From contig JBBQXF010000008.1 of assembly GCA_038209965.1 (NCBI GenBank), positions 1-64,000 on the forward strand: DNA of 64,000 bases, given 5' to 3'. The notes beneath the pieces were generated by a model. The model was not told where the DNA came from and did not search any database. It worked only from the letters and a program-made list of their open reading frames with translations. The DNA is from JALONO01 sp038209965 (GTDB taxonomy: Bacteria; Bacteroidota; Bacteroidia; Cytophagales; Thermoflexibacteraceae). Positions 52,019 to 60,700 of this stretch are shown here, in pieces. The position numbers were made by a program, and so were the translations under genes. Positions within the stretch are counted from its first letter, which is position 1. Each line of letters starts with the position of its first letter.

Positions 52019-52555
52019 ATGAATGCATGGATCCGTCCCTTATTGTTGAGCATGATGCTCGCCGTGGCAACTTCCATCAGTGCAGAAGCCCGCGCCGGCT
52101 TGATCAAGCCTTCTAGTTGGGCCGCTGTCCCGGGCGACAGTTTGGCGGCCAAGACCTCGCTGGGCGATCGGGTCCTGCAGTTTGCCCAAAAGTACCTGGG
52201 CACACCCTACGTGTATGCGGGCAAGGATGGACGGGGTTTTGATTGCAGTGGTTTTTTATACTTTGTTTACAAAAATTTTAGCATCGCGTTACCTGCTTCG
52301 TCCGGTGCCTACCGGGCAGTGGGCCGCGAGATCCGTTTGCAGGATGCCCGCCCCGGCGACGTAATGGTGTTCACCGGGACCAATTCGGCCATCCGCCAGC
52401 CGGGGCACGTGGGCATTGTGTACGAAAAAATGGGGGAGGACATCCGGTTTATTCATTGCTCATCGGCCAAAAACACCAACTGCGTTACCTATAACGTGCT
52501 TTCCCAGCCTAACTATACCCGTCGGTTCCTCAAAGTGGTGCGGGTAATTGAATAG
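52019..52555 (+). CDS. NlpC/P60 (C40) family peptidase
   Basis: 178 residues from ATG 52019; signal peptide MNAWIRPLLLSMMLAVATSISA. NlpC/P60 catalytic residues: Cys76 in FDCSGFLYFVY, His in QPGHVGIVYEK, and a following His in FIHCSSAK. Cleaves peptidoglycan peptides at the gamma-D-Glu-diamino acid bond in the periplasm; one domain, no SH3. Confidence 0.92.
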   Translation: MNAWIRPLLLSMMLAVATSISAEARAGLIKPSSWAAVPGDSLAAKTSLGDRVLQFAQKYLGTPYVYAGKDGRGFDCSGFLYFVYKNFSIALPASSGAYRAVGREIRLQDARPGDVMVFTGTNSAIRQPGHVGIVYEKMGEDIRFIHCSSAKNTNCVTYNVLSQPNYTRRFLKVVRVIE

Positions 52556-52780
52556 AGTTTGTCGAAAATTCCCAAGTCCTTTTGCCGATTTGCAGCGGGC
52601 GCACCACCAAGCAGTTCTGGTCATTGGCAAAGCGATGGGCGAGATAGGCAATACCCATTTTTCTCCAATTTGCCCTACCTTTGCAACCTAAGGTGATCAT
52701 TGAGCCAAGCGTCGTCCGGTCTTTTCGCGCATGGGGTCAGCGTAGCCTCCCACTATTCTTATGCAACCATTAGTAATTTC

Positions 52781-53656
52781 ATGCAACTGATTGACGGCAA
52801 GCTAGTTGCCCAACTGGCTAAAAACGAAATGGCGGCGGAAGTCGCCGAGATCCTGGCCCAGGGCGGCAAGATCCCCCATTTGGCCGCCATATTGGTGGGC
52901 AATGACGGGGCCAGTGAAACCTATGTGGGCAGCAAGGTACGGTGTTGCGAAGAGGTGGGGTTTCGGTCCACCCTGTTGCGCTATCCCGAAACGTTGAGCG
53001 AAGCCGAGCTGTTGGCGGTCGTGGAGCAACTTAACCAAGATGCTGAAATTGACGGGTTCATCGTCCAACTGCCCTTGCCCAAGCATATTTCTGCCGAGAA
53101 AATCATTTTTGCCATTGATCCGCGCAAAGATGTAGATGGGTTTCATCCGGTGAATGTGGGTAGAATGGTGCTCAATGCCCCGACTTATCTGCCCGCTACC
53201 CCTTTTGGCATTTTGCAACTGCTGGCGCATTATCGGATCGAGACCAGCGGCAAACACTGCGTGGTAGTGGGCCGGAGCAATATAGTGGGTTTGCCGATGA
53301 GCATTTTGATGGCCCGCAATACCTACCCTGGCAATTGTACCGTCACGCTCACCCACAGCCGCACCCGCAATTTGCGGGAGGAGACCCTCCGGGCCGATAT
53401 TTTGATCGCTGCCCTGGGCCGGCCCGGTTTTGTCACGGCCGACATGGTGAAGCCGGGCGCAGTGGTGATCGATGTGGGCACTACCCGCGTGCCCGATGTC
53501 AGCAAAAAATCGGGGTTTGCCCTCAAAGGGGATGTGGACTTTGAGTCAGTCGCTCCCAATTGCAGTTTTATAACGCCTGTTCCTGGCGGGGTCGGCCTAA
53601 TGACCGTCGCCTCCCTGCTTCGCAATACGTTGTTGGCGGCCAAAGGGGGGCTATAA
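52781..53656 (+). CDS. folD: FolD, methylenetetrahydrofolate dehydrogenase/cyclohydrolase
   Basis: 291 residues from ATG 52781 (MQLIDGKLVAQLAKNEM). Bifunctional one-carbon enzyme. Signatures: ASETYVGSKVRCCEEVG (catalytic Lys), DGFIVQLPLPKHI, DVDGFHPVNVG, VVGRSNIVGLPMS (NADP loop) and PGGVGLMTVASLLRNTL. Single gene. Confidence 0.96.
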   Translation: MQLIDGKLVAQLAKNEMAAEVAEILAQGGKIPHLAAILVGNDGASETYVGSKVRCCEEVGFRSTLLRYPETLSEAELLAVVEQLNQDAEIDGFIVQLPLPKHISAEKIIFAIDPRKDVDGFHPVNVGRMVLNAPTYLPATPFGILQLLAHYRIETSGKHCVVVGRSNIVGLPMSILMARNTYPGNCTVTLTHSRTRNLREETLRADILIAALGRPGFVTADMVKPGAVVIDVGTTRVPDVSKKSGFALKGDVDFESVAPNCSFITPVPGGVGLMTVASLLRNTLLAAKGGL

Positions 53657-53960
53657 GCAACAACACTTGGCGGTATCTGATAAAGTTGGTTGTCAGCCCA
53701 CGACGTGGAGCACTATTGGGTGTGTATGCTTTGGTGGCCAATAGATTGAATATTTTTTTGCCAATCAATAACGTGGAGAAATTTCTCGCTGGGCAAAGTC
53801 TGTAACTTTCGTCAACCGAAGGAAGCCAAGCCCTACTGTGCCAATAGAAAAGTCGACCGGCTCACGACTCGGGTATCACAAGTCTGGGAATTTGATATAG
53901 CGGCTTGGCTGGGAGAAATAGAAAGGGATAATACGAATTAAGGGGTGGCAAAAGACCAAA
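53657..53960. other. intergenic region containing the left direct repeat
   Basis: 304 bases. Includes the left copy of the repeat at 53793-53875; otherwise nothing seen. Confidence 0.4.
53793..53875 (+). repeat. direct repeat, left copy
   Basis: About 83 bases resembling 54394-54475 in the same orientation, including AAAGTC...ACTTTCG, GCCCT.TTGTGCCAA.AGAAAAGTCG and CTCAC.ACTCGGG blocks, roughly three of four bases the same by eye. Confidence 0.6.
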
Positions 53961-54367
53961 TTATTTGCTTGCCTCGTCTGCAATACGCTCTTCCCTCACC
54001 AACCCATTTTTCTCAAAAAGGCTTTTTACATCAGCATAAAAACGCTCATGATCAAAGTTTTTCATGCGCATTTTTTTGTAAAGTAGGATAGAATTGAGGA
54101 AAAGCCTAGCCACCATTGCTTTTACTTCTTCGGGCGTAGCGGCCATGACCTCAAAGTAGTCGAGCTTGAGTTGGAAATCCAAATAGCGTTTTTGCCTATA
54201 AAAGCGGTGATGTTCGGTGTGAACTTTTGATTTGGCAAGTGAATCAAAAACACAAAAAATAGGTAATCAATCTCATCTCCATAACTTTTGAGGTTGAGGT
54301 GTTCGTTTAATAATTCTTCTACCGCTTGATAACAATCGACAGATTTTTCTTCTGAAATTTCGTGCAA
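53961..54367 (-). pseudogene. frameshifted gene for a ~135-residue protein
   Basis: Two overlapping frames read as one protein if a single T is added to the T6 run (plus-strand A6 near 54253): N-terminal EISEEKSVDCYQAVEELL, across the join to VFDSLAKSKVHTEHHRFYRQ, then LDFQLKLDYFEVMAATPEEVKAMVARLF and a Lys/Glu-rich end. Family not recognised; the size and style are those of many immunity or toxin-linked proteins, but that is a guess. A TTG start at 54367 is arbitrary as the frame stays open upstream. Lies between direct repeats. A sequencing error could also explain it. Confidence 0.55.
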
Positions 54368-54393
54368 AGTCGCAGACTTTGCACCAGAAATAA

Positions 54394-54475
54394 GCGAAAG
54401 TCCGTGACTTTCGGCAGCCGAGTACAGCTAGGCCCTGTTGTGCCAACAGAAAAGTCGGCTGGCTCACTGCTCGGG
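54394..54475 (+). repeat. direct repeat, right copy
   Basis: Matches 53793-53875 in the same orientation. Runs into the 3' end of the UMF1 gene at 54464. Near its left end, GCAAAGTC/GACTTTGC and CGAAAGTC/GACTTTCG form two short hairpins. Confidence 0.6.
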
Positions 54476-55807
54476 ATCGCGGGGGGGGGCAGGCCGCCGC
54501 GATTTCAATTGGTGGACCGAAGTGCGGTGATCGGCAATGGTGACTCCCTGGATCAGATAAAGCCCCACCCCGAAGAAAACCACCAACAGCAACGCCCCGT
54601 TGCGCATGTCACCGGTGAGTTGGGTCAAGATGCCAAAGAAGGCCGTCCCGAAAACAATGGACAATTTTTCCATCACATCATAAAAGCTGAAAAAGGAAGC
54701 GGTATCGTGCGTGTCCCGGGGCAGGAGCAGGGCATAAGTGGAGCGCGCCATGGACTGGATGCCGCCCATCATCAACCCCACGATGGCGGCCAAGCCAAAG
54801 AACTGGGTCTTGTCGGTGATGATGAACGCTATGACGCACACACAGATCCACACAATGAGCATGGCGTGGATCGTGGATATGTTGCCTTTGCTCCCCGCGG
54901 TTTTGGCAAAGGCCCAAGCCCCCGGAATGGCCAACAACTGGATCAACAATATGGTGGCCACCAACTCGAGGTCAGTCAATTTTAGTTCCACTTTGCCGAA
55001 GGTGGCCGCCAAGAGCATAACCGTCTGGACACCAGTGCTGAAACAAAAAAACGCAAAAAGGTAACGACGGGCACCGGGCAGCTTTTTGAGCATCCGCCAC
55101 ACATTTCCCAGCTCAACAAAGCCTTTGGTGAGCAAGTTGCCGGAGCGGGTTTGCTCCTGCAACTTGGGGGGCAAGCCGCTAAAACTGTATAGACCAAACA
55201 AGAGCCACCAAGCCCCAACGGCGACAAAACTGGCCCTTTGAACGACTAGATCGCTCTTGAACCCGAAAGTAACGGGATTGGCAATGACGGCCAAGCAAAC
55301 GACCATCAACAGGACGCTGCCGATGTACCCGAAGGCATAGCCTTGGGCACTCACTTCATTAAAGCGTTCTTTTTTAACGATTTCTGGCAGGTAGGAATTG
55401 TAAAAAACCAAGGCCCCGGTGTAGCCAATATTGCCGATGGTGAAGGCCAAAATACCAAACCAGACATTCTTCCCCTCAAAAAAGAACAAACTCATGCACG
55501 CTAGGCTGCCCACATAGGTGAATACTTGCATGAAGAATTTCTTTTTATCGCCATAATCGGCAATGCCCGACAAGATGGGCGACAAGATCGCTGCAAAAAG
55601 ATAAGCGAATGACAGTGAAAATGAATAAAGAGCCGAATTGTTGATCAGGTTTCCCCCTATTGGCACCAGCCCGTCCTTGAAAGCGGCCGTGGTCACGTTG
55701 GTGTAATAGGCAGGAAATAGGGTTGAGGTAATCACCAAGTTGTAGGCCGAATTTGCCCAGTCGTACATGCACCAAGCCGTGATTGTTGCTTTGTTGTCTT
55801 TCTGCAT
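54464..55807 (-). CDS. UMF1 (Atg22-like) MFS transporter
   Basis: 447 residues, about 11-12 helices. Opening MYDWANSAYNLVITSTLFPAYY is the UMF1/Atg22-type signature of the major facilitator superfamily. Known members have roles in amino-acid efflux (yeast Atg22); bacterial substrates are unclear. Eleven bases after lptE on the same strand, so it may be co-transcribed. The C-terminus overlaps the direct repeat. Confidence 0.9.
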   Translation of the reverse strand: MQKDNKATITAWCMYDWANSAYNLVITSTLFPAYYTNVTTAAFKDGLVPIGGNLINNSALYSFSLSFAYLFAAILSPILSGIADYGDKKKFFMQVFTYVGSLACMSLFFFEGKNVWFGILAFTIGNIGYTGALVFYNSYLPEIVKKERFNEVSAQGYAFGYIGSVLLMVVCLAVIANPVTFGFKSDLVVQRASFVAVGAWWLLFGLYSFSGLPPKLQEQTRSGNLLTKGFVELGNVWRMLKKLPGARRYLFAFFCFSTGVQTVMLLAATFGKVELKLTDLELVATILLIQLLAIPGAWAFAKTAGSKGNISTIHAMLIVWICVCVIAFIITDKTQFFGLAAIVGLMMGGIQSMARSTYALLLPRDTHDTASFFSFYDVMEKLSIVFGTAFFGILTQLTGDMRNGALLLVVFFGVGLYLIQGVTIADHRTSVHQLKSRRPAPPRDPEQ

Positions 55808-55817
55808 CTAAAAAATA

Positions 55818-56372
55818 TTACCAGTTTGCCACAGTTTTGTTGAAAATATCCAGAATTACTTGGTCAAAAATGGTGCGGATCAATTCCTGCTCGACTTCTG
55901 ATAAGTTGCGACCTTGCGCAAAGTCCTGAAAGAAGGAAAATTCTTGTTCAAAGCTTTGGGTATCGTCTTTGGAATTAACATAGTTGACCTTGATCGAGAT
56001 GGTAAGCCGTTGTTGGCCAGCCAATTGAGCAAACTGGGTGCCATCTTGTCCCGGCTGGGAGACGGTGCCAGCGGTTGGGGCCACGGGCGACACATCATAC
56101 CTGACAATGGTGCCACTGAAGGACAAGTCGCCGTTGTCCTTGACCAAGGCCAGACGGGTGTTGCGCATGAAATACTCGCGCAGGTCCTCGGTAAATCGCA
56201 GGCCAAGATTGGCGGGGCCGGCGGCCACATCGGCATAAAAAGTTTCCATGGACATGGTCTTGATCACCGTGTAGTCGATCACCCCGCCCTGAAAAGTAAA
56301 ACTGGGGCGCTGGGAGCAAGCCAAGGTCAATACACAAATTAACCCCCAAAGACTATTCCTCATCAATTTCAT
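55818..56372 (-). CDS. LptE-family LPS-assembly lipoprotein
   Basis: 184 residues from ATG 56372 (another at 56363). Signal peptide with lipobox LTLACS. Then VIDYTVIKTMSMETFYADVAAG, LRFTEDLREYFMRNTRL, ADLSFSGTI-like strands and the C-terminal IRTIFDQVILDIFNKTVANW, the DUF-type LptE-like domain of Bacteroidota. Partners LptD at the outer membrane. Directly after a sigma54 activator, the common order in the phylum, overlapping its end by 20 bases. Confidence 0.87.
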   Translation of the reverse strand: MKLMRNSLWGLICVLTLACSQRPSFTFQGGVIDYTVIKTMSMETFYADVAAGPANLGLRFTEDLREYFMRNTRLALVKDNGDLSFSGTIVRYDVSPVAPTAGTVSQPGQDGTQFAQLAGQQRLTISIKVNYVNSKDDTQSFEQEFSFFQDFAQGRNLSEVEQELIRTIFDQVILDIFNKTVANW

Positions 56373-57657
56373 ATTGCTTGATTTTACGGTAGAGGGTACG
56401 TTCGGAAATTCCCAGGTCTTGGGCTGCATATTTTCGTTTGTTGTTGTTTTTCCGCAAGGCTTTGAGAATCATTTCCTTTTCTTTTTTTTCCAGCGAAAGG
56501 TTGTCCTCCTCAACTTCGTGGTGGGTGATGTCCTCCACTTTGGTGTCATAGTAAACTGTTTCGCCATTGTCTTGGTTGGTGCTCTTGGGCGAAATCATCA
56601 GCGAACTGGCTTCGGGCCGCTCGGCGGGCCGGCCGTGGAAGTTGGAAAGCGGCGAGGTGGTGCTCTCTTCGTCCAAGTTGCGGAACAGCCCCTTGTGCTC
56701 TTGGATCACGGAACTGCCCTCGTGCTCGTTCTGCAATACCTGCAACATCAATTTTTTTAGTTCGGTCACATCGCGGCGCATGTCAAACAATACTTTGTAG
56801 AGCAATTCCCGTTCTGAAATGTCCTCTTTGCCACCATTGGGCAACAGGGCGGGCAGGTAGCTGTCCTGGGCTTGGGGCAAATATTTGGTCAACATTTCGG
56901 CGTTGATATCACGCGAGATCTCGAGCACCGATACCTGTTCAGCAATGTTTTTTAGTTGGCGGATATTGCCCGGAAAGCGGTAGCGGAGCAGCAAGGTCTT
57001 GGCCTCTTCGGACAAGTTGACCGACTTTACGCGGTATTTTTCGGCAAAATCATTGGCAAATTTGCGAAAAAGCAGTTCAATATCGCTTCCCCGCTCGCGC
57101 AAGGGGGGAATATAGATGGGCACGGTATTGAGGCGATAATAGAGATCTTGCCGAAATTTGCCCTTGTCCACGGCTTTGGCCAGATCTACATTGGTGGCGG
57201 CCACCACCCGCACATTGGTTTTTTGTACTTTGGATGATCCAACGCGGATGAAGTCGCCGTTTTCCAGTACGCGCAGCAAGCGGGCTTGGGTACCCAGCGG
57301 CATCTCGCCGATCTCGTCCAGAAAAATAGTGCCGCCATCAGTTACTTCAAAATAGCCCTTGCGCGCCTCCGAGGCTCCAGTGAACGATCCTTTCTCGTGG
57401 CCAAAAAGCTCCGAATCAATGGTGCCTTCCGGGATAGCCCCGCAATTGATGGCAATGAAATGGTTGTGTTTCCGGGTACTGAGGTTATGAATGATCTTGG
57501 AGAACGACTCTTTGCCACTGCCGCTCTCGCCCGTGATGAGCACGGTCATCTCGGTAGGGGCCACTTGCGAGGCCACTTGGACTGCATAGTTGAGGGCTGG
57601 TGAGTTCCCAATAATGCCAAATCGGAGCTTGAGTGCCTGAATATCCACTACTGACAT
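56353..57657 (-). CDS. sigma-54-interacting transcriptional regulator
   Basis: 434 residues from ATG 57657 (MSVVDIQALKLRFGIIG). AAA+ domain with Walker A GESGSGKE, GSFTGA (the sigma54-contact loop, first Ala replaced by Ser), Walker B GGTIFLDEIGEM and LYYRLNTVPI. C-terminal Fis-type HTH (about 390-434, YAAQDLGISERTLYRKIKQY). No receiver or GAF domain, so it is controlled by a partner or by level. The same layout precedes lptE in many Bacteroidota. Confidence 0.9.
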   Translation of the reverse strand: MSVVDIQALKLRFGIIGNSPALNYAVQVASQVAPTEMTVLITGESGSGKESFSKIIHNLSTRKHNHFIAINCGAIPEGTIDSELFGHEKGSFTGASEARKGYFEVTDGGTIFLDEIGEMPLGTQARLLRVLENGDFIRVGSSKVQKTNVRVVAATNVDLAKAVDKGKFRQDLYYRLNTVPIYIPPLRERGSDIELLFRKFANDFAEKYRVKSVNLSEEAKTLLLRYRFPGNIRQLKNIAEQVSVLEISRDINAEMLTKYLPQAQDSYLPALLPNGGKEDISERELLYKVLFDMRRDVTELKKLMLQVLQNEHEGSSVIQEHKGLFRNLDEESTTSPLSNFHGRPAERPEASSLMISPKSTNQDNGETVYYDTKVEDITHHEVEEDNLSLEKKEKEMILKALRKNNNKRKYAAQDLGISERTLYRKIKQYEIDEE

Positions 57658-57758
57658 ATTAAAAGGAGAACGGTTCGGTTTGGGAACAAAGTTAAGCAAA
57701 AGGACCACAAGTGTGACAAAATGGCACACTTGTGACCGTTAAAAAAAGCCAAAAAAGA

Positions 57759-60700
57759 TTAGTGGTTGAGCACAAGGCGGGTATTGAGCACTTCCTTGCC
57801 AACCACGAGCTGCACAATGTACACGCCCCGGGCGTAATCTTTGAGCGAGATGGGATAGTCGCGTTGCAATACCGATTCATCCTCGTAGGCCAATACCAAT
57901 TGGCCGATCACGTTGTACACCCGCACGGAGACCCGGCTAAACTGGCCAAGGGTGATGCTGATGTTGACATTACCGTCAGAAGGGTTGGGCGTCACCCGGA
58001 AATTGTGGATCACGGTGGGGGCATTGGCCAAAACGACGGGCAGTTCCATGACCTGATAAATTTCGCAGCCTTGGGCGTTGCGCACGGTCAGCTTGACGCG
58101 ATACACCCCCGGCAGGTTATACCTTACGCTGGCTGTCCGGCCATTGACTTTGAGGCCATTGCCCAAATCCCATTCCCAACTGGCCGCATTGCGTTCACCC
58201 GCTTCAAAGAAAAGGCTGTCATTGACCACTACCCCGGCCGGGCCAGTACGGAAAGTAAAATCGGCCGAAATGCGATCCACTTTGATCGTTACTTCCACGG
58301 CCTCACTTTCGCCAATGGAGTCGGTTTGGGTTACATAGACCGTTCTGTCCTGATAAAGTGCCCCAATGTTCCAGACCATTCCGCTGGCCGCCATTTGGCT
58401 GGGTGGCCGAGTGCTGTAGAACCGAAACGGCCCATTTCCTTGGGGAAAGAGCACTATTTCTTTGCCGGGGCAGGTGCGAAAACCCTGGATCACGGGCAAC
58501 GGGGTGACATGTCGCACCTGCACGATTTTGGTAAGCGTAGCCACACAGCCCTCGGCGGAACGCAAGGTAAGCGAAACTTGATAAGTGCCCGGCCGGCGGT
58601 AAGTATGAGCGGGGTTGGCCGCATTGCTCCCGAACAAACCATCGCCAAAGGCCCATTCATAGGTAACCATTGGAGTGTTTGGGCCTTGAAAACGGATTTC
58701 GTAGCCCGCGCCCGCCCCAAAAGTAAAATCGGGGCTAAGAATGGTCACATTGATGACTACCTCGCGATAGGCACTCTCGACAATGGAATCAGCATTGGTC
58801 ACATACAAGCGCATGGACTGCGCTGGGACAAAACGATACTCCCTACCCGTAAAAACCGGTTGGGCCAAGGTAGGGGAAGTATAAAAATTGAACCGGGAGC
58901 CGTTCATCGGGCGCACGATCGCGCTGTTGCCCTGGCAAAGTGCAACTGGGCTGGCCACCACTGGAGTCGGGCCGCGCCTCCCTACCCTAAAAGTGCGGGT
59001 GGTGCTGTCGGTGCAGCCCAAAATATCGGTCACTTTTAGTTTGACCGAATACACGCCTTGCGCTTGGTACATGTAGGTGAAACTTCGTCCGGTTTGACGG
59101 CGGCCATTGCCCAGATCCCATTCCCAGCGCACTAGGTCAAAATTGGCGGTGCTTTTGTCGGTAAAAGTGATTTGGTCGTAAATAATGGTGTCGGCCTTGG
59201 GCGAATAATCAAAATTCGCTTGGAGCTTGCTGCGGTTGAGGTTGACCAAAACCGGCAAACTCTCGATGGCTGAATCGATGTTGGTGATCCACAAGCGGGC
59301 AATGGTGGTGTCGGTAAGCGTATAGGAACGCCCGGTGAACACCGGATTGTTGGCGGGTGGGCTGATAAAGAAGCGGAACTGGCTGCCTCCACCGGGGCGG
59401 AGCACGACCGGGGCAGTGCGGCACGCATAGATGACCGGCGCAATGACTGGCTGCGGCCCCCGTACGATCCGCACTACTTTTACTTTTTTGTTGAACACCG
59501 CCGCACAGCCGGCGCTGTCGGTCATGGTCAGGGTAACAGTGAACAGGCCGGGCCGGGAATAGCTGTGTTTGGGGTTGCGGGTGGTGGCCATGGGGGCGCC
59601 ATCCCCAAAATCCCAGCGCCAAGCCAATGGGCGGCGGCTCTGATCGCTGAATTGCACCACTGCCGAGTCCACCATGTTGAGTGAATCAACCGAGACGAAA
59701 CGAGCAGTGGCCCAGCGTGGGGTAAACCGATACGGTAGCACTTCGCTCTCGATCAGAGAGTCGACACTGCTGATGTAAAACTGTTGGGCGGTATCGGCCA
59801 AAGTAATGGGCAAAACCGAACCAGTGGCCACTGGTTCTGACACTTGGGGTGCCCGGTAGAACCGGAAACGCTTGCCGTTGGTCGGTTGGATAAACAAAGC
59901 CGGCTGGCTGGCGCAAATTTCTGCGGGCACGTTGGGCATTGGTCCCCGTGAGGAACGAGGGTCGAGGAACAGTTCGGCTTGTTGCGTGGCGGCCTGCAAG
60001 TCGGCCAAGCTGCTGGCCCCGGCCACAATAAAGGTGATGCGCCGCTTCTCGCCCCGGCGGAAATTGTTCAATCTAGTGCCAACCACTTGGGCCACATCGC
60101 TGCCCTGCGGCCCGCCCACTTGGCTGTTGGCAATGCCGCTGGAAAGGGCGATGTTCTTTTCGGTGGTGGAAAAACCATCGGTATAATTGATGGGCCCACT
60201 GGTTTGTCGTTTATCGATCCCATAATAGGCCGTTCCGTTCCCCAAGATCTTGATGCCCATGAAACGGGTGTTGGCCTGATTGGTCACGTAACCGGTCTTG
60301 GTTGCCCGATCCCAAAGTGCGCGATCCTTGGTACCATCCAAGTCCCAATCGGCAAATAGGCCGACGAGCAGGCTGTCCATGTCCCCGTTGCCAATGTTGG
60401 TCACATCGTAATGGACTATGAAATAAGTGTGGTTTGGGGTGTTGGTTCGCCCATAGATGCGCTGTTCCACAAACACGCCAATTCGGTTGGCAATGGTGGT
60501 ATCGGCAAAGGCGGAATAAGTGCCGATGTGCTGAATGCCTTTTTGTTCGATCCGAATGTTGCGCACGGGGACGAAATCGCCGGATTTGCGGCCGGGCGAG
60601 CTGTACACGCTGTTGGACACGGCTTCATTGCCCAGCCCGATCAGCAAGCCGGCATCTTGCAGCACGGGCTGGTTTTCGTACCGGATGCCCAGTCCTTGTT

